A DNA stretch of 64,000 nt from Niallia taxi (GTDB taxonomy: Bacteria > Bacillota > Bacilli > Bacillales > Cytobacillaceae), in the NCBI RefSeq assembly GCF_032818155.1, contig NZ_CP102590.1:62001-126000 (forward strand). Direction: 5' to 3'. Below the pieces are notes generated by a model, which had not been told where the DNA came from, did not search any database, and saw only the letters and a program-made list of their open reading frames with translations. Both the position numbers and the translations under genes were made by a program. Within the stretch, counting starts at the first letter, position 1. Each line of letters opens with the position of its first letter. Positions 17,268-25,904 of the stretch are shown one piece after another.

Positions 17268-18260
17268 TTGACTAAGAAGGAAAGATTAACGTCTTCTGAA
17301 ATTACAGGATTGTGGACACAATATATTCAAAACACCATGTCGATATGTATTAGTAAACATGTATTAGCGACAGCAAAAGATCCAGAGGTTCTTTCTCTTT
17401 TTAAATTTACTTTGAAACTATCTGAAAAGCATTTACAGATGGTGGCGGAATTTTTTAAAACGGAGAATATGGAAGCACCAATAGGATTTACAGAAGATGA
17501 TGTTAATCTAAATGCACCTTCTTTATTTTCTGATAATTTTTGGCTGATTTATATTCATGATATGACCTTGCATGGGCTGTCTGGCTACTCCATTTCGTTT
17601 AGCACCTCTGCCAGAAAGGATGTTAGAGACCATTTTTATGAAAGTAATACTGATACAATGGATCTTTATAATAAATCAATTGAACTGCTTTTAGCTAAAG
17701 ATATTTATCAGCGCTCGCCTTATTTTTCAATGAAGCAAGGCGGGGAATCACCGACTCAATTTTCTTATTTTATGGATTCCTTTGGCGATAAGAGACCATT
17801 AAACACAATGGAAGCAGGGAATATTTACTTTAACTTAAAGAAAAGCATCGTAACGAAGACGCTAATTAATGGATTTAAACAGGTCATGCAGGATAAAGAA
17901 ATTCTTCATTTTATGGAGCAGTGCTCAGATACCATCCATAAAAATATCGGTGTTTTCTCTAAATTATTTGAAGAAGAAAATCTTCATACACCAAGTTTAT
18001 TAGATGGAGAAACGACAAATTCTGTTGAAGCGCCGTTCTCAGAAAAATTAATGACATTTCATGTAGGATTTCTGTTCCATTTAGCAGCGACATATTACAC
18101 AACTGCCATGATAACAAGCATGAGAATAGACGTACTTGGACATTGTGATGCAGCAATGCTTAGAGATCTAAAAATTATCGCATACTTTGGTAAATTAATG
18201 GTCAAACAAGGCTGGATCGAGAAGTTACCAGAGGCAGATGACCGAAAAGAACTGAATTGA
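17268..18260 (+). CDS. DUF3231 family (tandem ferritin-like) protein
   Basis: A 330-residue, almost entirely helical protein with two homologous halves (~1-160 and ~165-325), each a four-helix-bundle resembling ferritin-like DUF3231 units. The halves share LTSSEITGLWTQYIQN-type and PLNTMEAGNIYFNLKKS-type starts and HDMTLHGLSGYS / HVGFLFHLAATYY segments. TTG 17268 has GGAGGT (17255-17260) at the right spacing; an earlier GTG at 17247 has none. DUF3231 proteins include spore-associated proteins in Bacillus; function unknown. Confidence 0.82.
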   Translation: MTKKERLTSSEITGLWTQYIQNTMSICISKHVLATAKDPEVLSLFKFTLKLSEKHLQMVAEFFKTENMEAPIGFTEDDVNLNAPSLFSDNFWLIYIHDMTLHGLSGYSISFSTSARKDVRDHFYESNTDTMDLYNKSIELLLAKDIYQRSPYFSMKQGGESPTQFSYFMDSFGDKRPLNTMEAGNIYFNLKKSIVTKTLINGFKQVMQDKEILHFMEQCSDTIHKNIGVFSKLFEEENLHTPSLLDGETTNSVEAPFSEKLMTFHVGFLFHLAATYYTTAMITSMRIDVLGHCDAAMLRDLKIIAYFGKLMVKQGWIEKLPEADDRKELN

Positions 18261-18301
18261 GAAACGGTTTGCGGTCTTCAGACTATTTGCAGTGTTTCAA
18301 G

Positions 18302-18535
18302 AAAGTGGGGCACAAAAGTATTTAAGTCTATGTTTAAGCTGAACTATTTCATCGTTTAATAGTTCGGTTTTTTTATTTAGTGTTTACGGATTGTACTCAA
18401 TAATAAAAAAAGTGGATTGGAGCGGAGGCCACAGCGCAAAGAAACGAACTCATATTACAGCAATACTTTACTTGAAAGTCCATTGGTTCCAAATTAGCTG
18501 AAATTATTCAGGTTTAGATAGGTTATATATTGTTT
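18302..18535 (+). repeat. Dispersed repeat, copy lacking the hairpin core
   Basis: In order it contains GTGGGGCACAAAAGTA, TTTAAGTCTATG, the GAACTATT...AATAGTTC hairpin with a T run, AGTGGATTGGAGCGGAGGCCAC, then AGCGCAAAGAAACGAAC, an AATACTTTA block and GTTTAGATAGGTTATA. The same blocks occur in the same order in the complete copy at 40821-41155, but the ~90 bp nested GC hairpin between GGCCAC and GCAGCACAATGAAACG is missing. Confidence 0.75.
18341..18374 (+). terminator. Terminator within the repeat copy
   Basis: Arms GAACTAT (18341-18347) and ATAGTTC (18359-18365), an 11-nt loop and a following GG then T7 run. It is placed to end transcripts from the DUF3231 gene. Confidence 0.6.
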
Positions 18536-18709
18536 TGTTCTAGTTCTCTTATTTTGTGTTAACGATGCCTAGACTAAAAAGGATTGATTGTGAAAAAAAT
18601 ATATAATATGGAATAATTAGGTATAATACTTGTAGAATTAGTAAGTAAATGTAACTAACACTATATGTTTTTATAAGTTATATGATGTAATGAAGAAAAG
18701 GAGAAGAAT

Positions 18710-18907
18710 ATGACTACTAAGCTTAGTATATCGATAACACTAGCAATAATTATTATCTCATTATTCTTATTAGCTTCTAAAGTATATTTTAATACGAAGG
18801 AAATAACTGCAGCTAGTGAGTCTTGTTATGAAAATGGTGGTAATCCAAGTGTGGAAAGTACCTTTCTTACTTTAGGGTATTCATTTACATGCTCTAGCGA
18901 AAAATGA
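18710..18907 (+). CDS. Small protein with N-terminal membrane anchor, 65 aa
   Basis: ATG 18710 preceded by AAAAGGAGAAGAAT. Hydrophobic residues 5-25 form one membrane helix or uncleaved signal; the external ~38 residues include two cysteines (SCYENGG and FTCSSE) that could form a disulfide. Unknown function. Followed after 13 bp by a zinc-ribbon-like gene, so probably co-transcribed. Confidence 0.65.
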   Translation: MTTKLSISITLAIIIISLFLLASKVYFNTKEITAASESCYENGGNPSVESTFLTLGYSFTCSSEK

Positions 18908-18920
18908 TGGGAGAGATCCT

Positions 18921-19145
18921 ATGAAAATAGTAGAAAAAGATTATTTAGTAATCATAGATGACTTTGAGGTTGAGGGCTTTATTGATACAGAACAAAGGTG
19001 CTTAAACTGTAGGTTTCACTTAGTGTATTATGAAGACTTTGATGCATATTTCTGTCCTAATTGTAATGTTTGGAAAGAAGCAAAATGTAGTGATCCTGAA
19101 TGCTGCTATTGTCCTATTCGGCCAGATAGTCCATTGCCTGTTTAA
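18921..19145 (+). CDS. Small cysteine-rich, zinc-ribbon-like protein, 74 aa
   Basis: Contains CLNC (~27-30), CPNC (~47-50) and a C-terminal CSDPECCYCPIRP cluster. The first two pairs make a plausible zinc ribbon; the extra cysteines could bind a second metal. ATG 18921 follows GGGAGAGATCCT. Such short ribbons are common unknown proteins in Bacillus. No catalytic motif; function not assigned. Confidence 0.7.
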   Translation: MKIVEKDYLVIIDDFEVEGFIDTEQRCLNCRFHLVYYEDFDAYFCPNCNVWKEAKCSDPECCYCPIRPDSPLPV

Positions 19146-19180
19146 GTGAGAATTATTATTCTGAAGGTAGGTGAATAATA

Positions 19181-19783
19181 ATGAATGAGAGATTAGTGCA
19201 AGATTATTATTCTTTTAAAACTTGGGTAAAACATGTTGTTGGTGATTCAAAAAAGCAGTCTACATTTTTGATTGGCATTGACGGTTGTGGAGGCTCTGGT
19301 AAAAGTACATTTGCGCAGAAACTCAGAGATGATTTCTGTGATGTTACAATTGTTCATATGGATGATTTTTATCTTCCTTCCTCCCTGATTTCCATTTTAG
19401 AACCTGCGCAAAAATCTATAGGTGCTGACTTTGATTGGAGACGGCTGTTAAAGGAGGTTCTTAAACCCTTAAGCAAGGAGACAGCTGGATATTACCAAAT
19501 ATATGATTGGGAAACAGATAAATTAGCCGAATGGCACCATGTTCCTATAGGGGGTATTGTAGTAATAGAGGGTGTTTATACACTGCGAAAAGAATTGGAA
19601 GATTTATATGATGTTAAAGTATGGATAGATTGTCCAAGAGAAACACGCTTAACACGAGGGATAGAAAGAGATGGCGAAGATGCACAAACAACATGGGAAA
19701 ATAACTGGATGATGCTTGAAGATATGTATGTCAAAGCACATCAACCTGTTAACAGAGCAAACTTTATTATTCGGGGATATTAA
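19181..19783 (+). CDS. Uridine kinase-like P-loop kinase
   Basis: A 200-residue P-loop NTPase with Walker A GIDGCGGSGKST (~33-44), a VHMDDFYLPSS segment (catalytic/substrate Asp of the uridine kinase/PRK class) and VIEGVYTLRKEL (Walker B-like) near 128-139. The lid region has RETRLTRGIERDG with the expected basic residues. Uridine kinases phosphorylate pyrimidine nucleosides, but this branch also includes unassigned kinases, so the substrate is not certain. It starts at ATG 19181 after GGTAGGTG. Confidence 0.82.
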   Translation: MNERLVQDYYSFKTWVKHVVGDSKKQSTFLIGIDGCGGSGKSTFAQKLRDDFCDVTIVHMDDFYLPSSLISILEPAQKSIGADFDWRRLLKEVLKPLSKETAGYYQIYDWETDKLAEWHHVPIGGIVVIEGVYTLRKELEDLYDVKVWIDCPRETRLTRGIERDGEDAQTTWENNWMMLEDMYVKAHQPVNRANFIIRGY

Positions 19784-19793
19784 ATAAATATAG

Positions 19794-19823
19794 AAGCCTT
19801 TGAAAGAAAATCTTCAAAGGCTT
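19794..19823. terminator. Bidirectional terminator
   Basis: 11-bp perfect arms AAGCCTTTGAA (19794-19804) and TTCAAAGGCTT (19813-19823) between convergent genes ending at 19783 and 19828. Only a short interrupted T tract follows on the plus strand. Confidence 0.6.
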
Positions 19824-19827
19824 ACTT

Positions 19828-20274
19828 TTACAATCTATCATCAAACATTAACTGAAATTGAATCCCGAATGGGTCTTCAATAACTCCATAAGCCCTACTG
19901 AAAATAATATTAGACAGGGGAAGAATAACTTTTACGCGATTATCAGTGGTTACGCTATTGTAAAAATGTTCTATTTCTGTTTGATCAGCACTTTGAATAC
20001 ACAGAGAAATATTATTACCAACAGTATAGGCTTCGCTCGTATTCATTGTTTCTTCTGCGATCATAAGCTTCGTTTTTCCAATACTCAGGACAGAGTGAGC
20101 AATAAAATCTTTATTATCTTCTGTAATTTTCATTGAATTGTCACGCTTTGCCATGTCCTGATACGTCACAAGCATTAACTCCTTTGCATGAAAATGTGTT
20201 TTATAAAATTCAATTGCTTCTTTAGCTTTTCCATTCATCGATAAGAAAATGGCTGCTTCAAGTGTTGTATTCAT
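19828..20274 (-). CDS. VOC-fold (PhnB/YwnA-glyoxalase-like) protein
   Basis: A 148-residue vicinal-oxygen-chelate protein of the PhnB-like (3-demethylubiquinone-9 methyltransferase-like) group: starts with AAIFLSMNGKAKEAIEFYKTHF, has the IAHSVLSIGKTKLMIAEE strand pair and ends in GVIEDPFGIQFQLMF. Family members bind small ligands and sometimes confer resistance by sequestration; no activity can be assigned. Divergent from a WYL regulator with 97 bp between them, which probably controls it. Confidence 0.83.
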   Translation of the reverse strand: MNTTLEAAIFLSMNGKAKEAIEFYKTHFHAKELMLVTYQDMAKRDNSMKITEDNKDFIAHSVLSIGKTKLMIAEETMNTSEAYTVGNNISLCIQSADQTEIEHFYNSVTTDNRVKVILPLSNIIFSRAYGVIEDPFGIQFQLMFDDRL

Positions 20275-20371
20275 AACATCAATCTCCTTTAATATTCATT
20301 TGATATCCACTAACAAAACTTATTATAATGAATAAAGGTATCAACTTATGACACCTTTAAGGGAGCGGACA

Positions 20372-21313
20372 ATGAAAAAATCAGAAAGATTAAACGACAT
20401 GATAAGGTACCTAAACAAACGGGAATTCTTCAATTTACAGGATCTTATGGCTGAATATGATATCTCAAAAAGCACAGCTCTGCGTGACTTAAGTTCACTT
20501 GAACAATTAGGAATGCCCATTTATGCAGAGCATGGAAGATATGGTAGGTATGGAATCCTCAAAAATAGATTATTATCGCCTATTAATTTTACAGTAGATG
20601 AGATATACGCATTATATTTTGCGATGCTGACACTTGATTCCTATCAATCAACACCATTTCATATAAGTATCCAAAAGCTCAATGAGAAGTTTGAAAATTG
20701 TCTTCCACCAAAGCAAATAGAGCAAATCCATAAAATGAAAAAAGTTCTCCAACTTGAAGTAAATTTGCATCATTTTATTAGTCGTTTTTTAGACAGGATA
20801 TTATTAAGTATTCTTGATGAATACAGTTGTAAAATACTATATAAAAAAAATGGTGTTGAAAGAAGTTATTTTATCCAATTCTTTAAGATTTCCGCTAAGT
20901 TCGGTCAATGGTATGCTACAGGTGTTGAGCTTGATACAAATACATTTAGAGTCTTCCGCTGTGATCGAATTACATTTATAGAAGAATTAATGACAAAATC
21001 GAATACTTCTGTAGATGATTTACTCCTGCGCTCTATGCAAATAAAACGTGCAGAGAATAGTATTAATTTTGAGGTGGAAATTGTTGAACATGCAATAGAT
21101 ATCTTTTATAAAGAAAATTACCCCTCCATGTCGATCGAAATTGGAGACAAAATAGTGATAAAAGGTTTTTATAATCGAGGGGAAGAGGACTTTATTACTG
21201 ACTATTTTTTGCGATATGGCAGCAATATGAAAGCAATTAAACCTGCAGCATTAAAGCAACAAATACAGTGCAAATTAATGAAGCTTCAAACACATCTTGA
21301 AAAAATGTCTTAA
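20372..21313 (+). CDS. HTH-WYL transcriptional regulator (YafY/YobV type)
   Basis: A 313-residue regulator. Residues ~3-60 form an HTH_11/DeoR-type winged helix (DMIRYLNKREFFNLQDLMAEY, then DISKSTALRDLSSLEQLG), followed by a WYL domain (~135-215) and a WCX-like C-terminal domain ending in helix KLMKLQTHLEKM. WYL proteins sense small ligands or nucleic acid. ATG 20372 is chosen: AAGGGAGCGGACA precedes it, while an earlier in-frame ATG at 20348 has none. An imperfect AAAGGT...ACCTTT repeat at 20336-20359 in the intergenic DNA may be its operator. Confidence 0.87.
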   Translation: MKKSERLNDMIRYLNKREFFNLQDLMAEYDISKSTALRDLSSLEQLGMPIYAEHGRYGRYGILKNRLLSPINFTVDEIYALYFAMLTLDSYQSTPFHISIQKLNEKFENCLPPKQIEQIHKMKKVLQLEVNLHHFISRFLDRILLSILDEYSCKILYKKNGVERSYFIQFFKISAKFGQWYATGVELDTNTFRVFRCDRITFIEELMTKSNTSVDDLLLRSMQIKRAENSINFEVEIVEHAIDIFYKENYPSMSIEIGDKIVIKGFYNRGEEDFITDYFLRYGSNMKAIKPAALKQQIQCKLMKLQTHLEKMS

Positions 21314-21356
21314 GTAATTCACATGAGAATATATTGTATGGTAAGGAGGGGAGCTA

Positions 21357-21560
21357 ATGAAAAAGCAATTTGTAATCGGTATAATATTAATATTATTAAG
21401 TACACCATTAGGCTATATGTCTCTCAATTTATTGTATGCTGATCAAAACTTGGGTGAAGGTGAATTTAAGCCGATGTTAAATGGATTTATATATTCTTAT
21501 ATGATTAGCGGGATATTAATATTTATCCTTGGGATTCTGAATAAAAGGAAGAACGAATGA
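21357..21560 (+). CDS. Small two-helix membrane protein, 67 aa
   Basis: ATG 21357 is preceded by GTAAGGAGGGGAGCTA. Two membrane helices (~6-27 and ~44-62) flank a short polar loop with acidic residues; the tail is KRKNE. Inner-membrane protein of unknown role, 43 bp after the WYL regulator and possibly co-transcribed. Confidence 0.65.
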   Translation: MKKQFVIGIILILLSTPLGYMSLNLLYADQNLGEGEFKPMLNGFIYSYMISGILIFILGILNKRKNE

Positions 21561-21568
21561 CCATTAAG

Positions 21569-21592
21569 GTTGCCGCTTGGCAGCTTTTTTTA
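21569..21592 (+). terminator. Terminator after 21560
   Basis: GTTGCC (21569-21574), loop GCTT, GGCAGC (21579-21584) with one G-T pair, then a T7 run. Confidence 0.7.
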
Positions 21593-21796
21593 TTTGGAAA
21601 TGAACTAAAATTGCTGGCAATCGCAGATTAGTGCTCATCTGTCCAATAAGCTAAAAAAAGCTTAACATGCACTTTTATACAAATAAATGAAAAATAACGT
21701 TATTTTCGTAAGAAAGCCTACAGGAAAACGATTACATTTATCCGTCCACCTACATATCATATATTAGATAATCAAGTTATGTTAGGAGGATACTAT

Positions 21797-21874
21797 ATGT
21801 TATTTGAAATACTTCCTACTTGGATTTGGATATTATTTTATCTCTTTATTGTTCTAACAATGGGCAATCATTAA
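21797..21874 (+). CDS. 25-residue hydrophobic microprotein
   Basis: ATG 21797 follows a strong TTAGGAGGATACTAT site and encodes MLFEILPTWIWILFYLFIVL plus TMGNH before a stop. One Trp/Phe/Leu-rich helix could span the membrane. It lies in otherwise gene-free DNA (21593-22023) between two terminators, as an isolated unit. Small single-helix membrane peptides of this size are known in Bacillus, but this one is not recognised. Confidence 0.45.
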   Translation: MLFEILPTWIWILFYLFIVLTMGNH

Positions 21875-21948
21875 TAAGGACGAGCTCTTAGTGCTGAAAC
21901 TAACCAGAAATTGAGGTCCGTATATTGGAAAACTTGTGTTTGTTATAA

Positions 21949-21990
21949 ACCGAATGGGGGATTAGCTAGTATCTTCCATTCGGTCTGTTT
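21949..21990 (+). terminator. Terminator-like hairpin after the microprotein
   Basis: Perfect 9-bp arms ACCGAATGG (21949-21957) and CCATTCGGT (21976-21984) with an 18-nt loop, followed by CTGTTT. Confidence 0.55.
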
Positions 21991-22023
21991 AATCAGATTG
22001 TATAAATAGTATTAATTTTCCAT

Positions 22024-22455
22024 TTGAGCAGGAATTCAAAAATTAAAATAGAATATTCTCCTCTAATGGATAAACGGGAGGGAGTAGCATGCAGTTTGTT
22101 GGCTTCCATACAAGCGATGAATGAAGAGTTTCATTCATTTGAAAGTGTTGCTATTTATCTAAAAAATGATAACCGTACCAATGAATATTATGACATGAAT
22201 ATAAATGAAGCTGATTATGTGTTTCCAAGTGATTTAAAACTAAACAAATGGATGGATGAATTATTTATAGGTGCTGAAGGCTTTGAAGCAGGGAACTTTT
22301 TCATTGTACATCGTGATTTTGTTGATTGGTACTATGTGTTTCCTGTGTGTTTGTTTAGTATTGGTGGAATTTTATTTTTACTTTGGCTCATTTTACAAGT
22401 TAAGCATGTTTACAAGGGAAGGATGTTGAAATTCAAGCACACGCTTGTTCGTTAA
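22024..22455 (+). CDS. Unknown protein with C-terminal membrane helix, possibly 5'-truncated
   Basis: 143 codons from TTG 22024. No ribosome site precedes TTG 22024 or the internal ATG 22066, and the upstream DNA is a terminator region, so this may be the tail of a larger lost gene. Residues ~103-125 form a membrane helix (VFPVCLFSIGGILFLLWLIL) followed by a basic tail. The N-terminal ~100 residues are acidic and mixed alpha/beta, and topology suggests an outside domain. Function unknown. Confidence 0.5.
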   Translation: MSRNSKIKIEYSPLMDKREGVACSLLASIQAMNEEFHSFESVAIYLKNDNRTNEYYDMNINEADYVFPSDLKLNKWMDELFIGAEGFEAGNFFIVHRDFVDWYYVFPVCLFSIGGILFLLWLILQVKHVYKGRMLKFKHTLVR

Positions 22456-22482
22456 GATTGAAAAAAATTTATAAGCGAAAAT

Positions 22483-22509
22483 AAAAAAACAGAGATAAAA
22501 ATCCCTGTT
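22483..22509 (-). terminator. Terminator of the minus-strand gene at 22508
   Basis: On the minus strand AACAGGGAT / ATCTCTGTT forms a nine-pair stem with one G-T pair followed by seven T; it begins at the stop codon of the membrane protein gene. Confidence 0.6.
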
Positions 22510-22996
22510 ACGTATAACTCTGCTTTTCGTTTGTTAACTTTAGTATTAGATACCGGACAATAAAACCAATACCTACACCAGGTATAACGAAGATCATTGG
22601 CATAAATACCGGTCCTAATGTATGGCCAAAAAGTTTTATTTTACTAGAATAAATAAGGCCAAGCGTTACAAAAGCGGCGGCGGATAGAAAGGGAAGAAAG
22701 GACAGCTCTTCACTAGCAGGCATTTCATATTGATATGCATCCCACATAGCAAAAAAATACAAACAAGCATAAAATAATAGCCATTGATAATTAATAACTT
22801 CTTCCGCTTTTGTAAATTCTCCTAGGTAACTGTACATAATAGCAGTATTAAAATGACTGTAGACGTTTATCAGTATTTCAGTTAAAACATATAAAGTTCC
22901 TTTATAATATTGACCAGTTAATAATTGACTAAATCCGGGCAGAGCAATACTCCACATTATTGCCTGGAATTTCCCTATTTTTTTCAATAACTCCAC
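22508..22996 (-). CDS. Polytopic membrane protein, 162 aa
   Basis: About four membrane segments (~15-35, 70-88, 98-117, 128-152). Near the N terminus is ALPGFSQLLTGQYYKGTLYV, a motif layout seen in TM2-like and related small Bacillus membrane proteins that begin with a proline-glycine re-entrant loop. ATG start with a GGCGGTGGAG leader on the minus strand. Function unknown; monocistronic with its own terminator. Confidence 0.7.
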   Translation of the reverse strand: MELLKKIGKFQAIMWSIALPGFSQLLTGQYYKGTLYVLTEILINVYSHFNTAIMYSYLGEFTKAEEVINYQWLLFYACLYFFAMWDAYQYEMPASEELSFLPFLSAAAFVTLGLIYSSKIKLFGHTLGPVFMPMIFVIPGVGIGFIVRYLILKLTNEKQSYT

Positions 22997-23091
22997 CGCC
23001 TTATAGGATTAGTTTGGTTAAATTCACCATTGTTATTCGATGAATTTAGTTTTGGCGGTTAAGAAAAATTTAATAATAATATTTATTTTTA

Positions 23092-24153
23092 TTAGTCTCG
23101 AGATATTTCCCAGACAATATCTGTTTTTATTGCCTCATAAACAGACGACCAATCAGCAATTTCTTCTAAATGGAATACTCCTTTGCGCGTATTTTGCTCA
23201 TATAAAAATCGGGCAGCCCATGTGGTTACATAGGCAGTTATTTTTGCTTCTTCTTGGCCGGAAAGATCTGTTTCCAATATAATTTCTTTGCCATCTTTTA
23301 TGCCTTTCCCTCTTACTTTCACATGGAACATAGGTTCACCGATGCTAATTCGTTTGAAAATTGCCGTTGTCAACTTATCTGGCAAAAACCGAATAAGTCC
23401 AAGCTTTTTCATGATAGAGAAGGAACTAGTCGCTAATCGTGAATCAAAGCAAAGATAAGTGCTGACTTGATCTACATTAATTGTGTTAGGTAATACATGC
23501 TGATCAGCAAAATTAAAGGGGTAGGCATTTCTCCAACCAAGCTTTTTGCCAAAATATGCTGTCTGCTTGCCGACAAAGCTCCTTTTTAATACTTGCTGTC
23601 CATTTTCCCACTTGTGAAAGTCTGTTTTTGCCTGTTGGATTGTCCACTCTATTGCAGCATGTCCGTGTGTATCCCCTAATCCAAGCATCAAAAAGATATC
23701 GACACTTTCAGTTGTATCCATTTTTTCAGAAACCGATTTTGCGAGTAAATTTGTCACTCCTGGATTAAGACCTACACTCAATAATGCTGCAGCATTTGAT
23801 TGAATAACTGATTGCTGTAGCTCCTCCACTTTCTGCAAAAACGAATAAGAAGCAGATATATCGATGTAATCAATGCCAGATTCTAGACAGGAGGCAGCGA
23901 AGGTTACGCTTTCCTGTTCGAGACACACGATTACGAGTTTTACGGTAGCTAATCTATTTGCTGGTACCTCTTGATTAATATCAAGTACAATTGGCTTGAT
24001 TTTACTATTTGTTGAAGCTGAAAATCTCTCTGCTTTTTCTTGGCTTCTGCCAGCAGCGTATACATTGCCTGGATAATAATCTGCTAATTGTCTGCAGATA
24101 AGTTTACCTACATGTCCATATCCACCAATCACAATAATATCTTTTTTTCCCAA
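23092..24153 (-). CDS. Saccharopine dehydrogenase-like NAD(P)-binding protein
   Basis: A 353-residue Rossmann protein with IIVIGGYGHVGKLICRQLA at the N terminus (glycine motif GGYGHVG) and an SDH-like C-terminal domain. It resembles saccharopine dehydrogenase NADP-binding family proteins of the trans-acting enoyl reductase type; no substrate can be named. The frame extends to GTG 24162, but TTG 24153 is at better spacing from the minus-strand GAGAGG site and starts next to GKKDIIVIGG. Not linked to any lysine gene here, so a role in lysine metabolism should not be assumed. Confidence 0.78.
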   Translation of the reverse strand: MGKKDIIVIGGYGHVGKLICRQLADYYPGNVYAAGRSQEKAERFSASTNSKIKPIVLDINQEVPANRLATVKLVIVCLEQESVTFAASCLESGIDYIDISASYSFLQKVEELQQSVIQSNAAALLSVGLNPGVTNLLAKSVSEKMDTTESVDIFLMLGLGDTHGHAAIEWTIQQAKTDFHKWENGQQVLKRSFVGKQTAYFGKKLGWRNAYPFNFADQHVLPNTINVDQVSTYLCFDSRLATSSFSIMKKLGLIRFLPDKLTTAIFKRISIGEPMFHVKVRGKGIKDGKEIILETDLSGQEEAKITAYVTTWAARFLYEQNTRKGVFHLEEIADWSSVYEAIKTDIVWEISRD

Positions 24154-24453
24154 ATAAACCACGCCTCTCTTGCCTTAACTTAATGTTGTGAATTTGTTTT
24201 TCTTTATCATTATTGCTTGTTATAAAACTAGACCAATTACATATTTAGTGTATAAAAACAATGATTAAAGGAGTATCCCAGATTTATGGGGTTTATTATG
24301 GTTACTTAAACGAGAGAGAAATAGGAAGTGGAGGAAAGGCTGTTTTTTTGGTTGTATTTTTACAGAGGTCTTTATTCCTTGCAATAATATACTATATGTC
24401 CTGTTATGGTGAGTGTAATATTTTATGAGAATATCAAGAATGGAGTGTATCTC

Positions 24454-25035
24454 ATGAATATTATGTCTTTTATACTATACTGTTTTATCGTAACATTTAC
24501 ACCAGGACCTACTAATATTGTCATTTTATCAACAGTGCACAAAAACGGAACAAAAAAAGCGCTGGAATACACCTATGGTGCAACAATTGCATTTGGTTTT
24601 TTATTAAGTGTTTCTGCTGTACTGAACTCTATATTAGTAGCCTTTATCCCAAAAATTTTAATACTAATGCAGATTATTGGGAGTATATATATGCTTTTTC
24701 TCGCTTACCAAGTGTATAAAACAAACAAAGATAAACCAAAATCAATGGAAAAACAAACAGGTACGTTTCTGTCTGGTTTCCTCATGCAGTTTTTGAATCC
24801 TAAAGTTTTGTTATTTACATTAACAGTCATTCCAACCTTTATCATGCCATACCATGTTTCTTTGTCTAAGATTATTTTATATGTAATAACAATCACTGTA
24901 ATTGGATTTTTAGCATTTATTACATGGGTGCTTTTTGGGGCATTATTTAAAAGCTTTTTACAGCAGCACGAAAAAATGGTGAATGTGCTGATGGCACTAT
25001 TCTTAGTGTATTCGACTTTCATGATTTGGATGTAA
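24454..25035 (+). CDS. LysE-family exporter
   Basis: A 193-residue membrane protein with about six helices and the LysE/RhtB signature FTPGPTNIVILSTVHKNG near the N terminus, where the conserved GPxN motif lies in the first loop. LysE proteins export amino acids or related small molecules across the cytoplasmic membrane. ATG 24454 follows ATGGAGTG; 16 upstream in-frame codons have no site. It is followed 17 bp later by an AraC regulator, so the two form an operon in which the regulator likely controls the exporter. Confidence 0.87.
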   Translation: MNIMSFILYCFIVTFTPGPTNIVILSTVHKNGTKKALEYTYGATIAFGFLLSVSAVLNSILVAFIPKILILMQIIGSIYMLFLAYQVYKTNKDKPKSMEKQTGTFLSGFLMQFLNPKVLLFTLTVIPTFIMPYHVSLSKIILYVITITVIGFLAFITWVLFGALFKSFLQQHEKMVNVLMALFLVYSTFMIWM

Positions 25036-25052
25036 TGAGTAGAGGGGATATA

Positions 25053-25832
25053 ATGGACAAATTTATTTATAAAAAGTCTGCCGGCATAACGGCGTTGGCG
25101 GCAAGCATGACAGAATTTACGTATAAAAAGCATTCTCATATGGAGTATGCCATTGGTGTTACATTAAGAGGAATTCAACATTATACCTTAGATGGCAGCT
25201 TACAGCTTTCGCATAGGAATGGTGTTATGCTGTTCAATCCAGAGCAGGCTCATGATGGCATGGCACATGATAAGGAAGGCTTAGATTACATGATGCTTTA
25301 TATGGACCCCCAATTGCTTTTAGAGGTTATGGAAAAAAAGGACATCATCAGATTTTCAGATCCAATTGTTTATGATAATCTGCTTAAACAAAAAATAGTA
25401 AGCCTATCTGAGGCAATCTTGACAGAAAAGGATGATGATTTGTGCAGTGAGCTGCTCTTATCACTAACTGAAAGTCTTATAAAGACAGATCTCTCGAAAG
25501 ATTTTAAGAAAGATAATGCTCTTATCAAGAAAGCAAAGGAAATGCTCTATGAAAATCTTATGACTATTCCGAAGCTGGACGAAATCAGTTGTGAACTGCA
25601 TTTATCGAAATTCCAATTCATTCGTTTCTTTAAAGCTCATACTGGAATTTCACCATATCAATACTTTCTTAACTGTAAAATAGTGCGGGCAAAGCAGCTG
25701 ATAGAAAAGAACAAAGACATTTATTCAGCAGTAGCAGAATGTGGATTTGTTGATTTGGCCCATCTAAATAAACATTTTAAAAGTGTGTTTGGGATAACAG
25801 CATTTGAATATTCATCGAATATCAATCAGTGA
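25053..25832 (+). CDS. AraC-family regulator with cupin-like sensor
   Basis: A 259-residue regulator: N-terminal AraC-type cupin (~15-95; KKHSHMEYAIGVTLRGIQHY, LFNPEQAHDG) and C-terminal double HTH (~160-255; ISCELHLSKFQFIRFFKAHT and ECGFVDLAHLNKHFKSVFG). ATG 25053 is preceded by AGAGGGGATATA; upstream codons in the frame overlap the exporter stop. This AraC type often accompanies LysE exporters, and co-transcription suggests it senses the exported amino acid. Confidence 0.88.
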   Translation: MDKFIYKKSAGITALAASMTEFTYKKHSHMEYAIGVTLRGIQHYTLDGSLQLSHRNGVMLFNPEQAHDGMAHDKEGLDYMMLYMDPQLLLEVMEKKDIIRFSDPIVYDNLLKQKIVSLSEAILTEKDDDLCSELLLSLTESLIKTDLSKDFKKDNALIKKAKEMLYENLMTIPKLDEISCELHLSKFQFIRFFKAHTGISPYQYFLNCKIVRAKQLIEKNKDIYSAVAECGFVDLAHLNKHFKSVFGITAFEYSSNINQ

Positions 25833-25853
25833 ATAATTTTTATTTATATTAAA

Positions 25854-25890
25854 AGACAACGACCTCTGTGGCTCGTTGTCTATTTTTTTT
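25854..25890 (+). terminator. Terminator of the lysE-araC operon
   Basis: Perfect nine-bp arms AGACAACGA (25854-25862) and TCGTTGTCT (25873-25881), then A and T8. Confidence 0.8.
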
Positions 25891-25904
25891 CGCTTATTAT
25901 TCTG

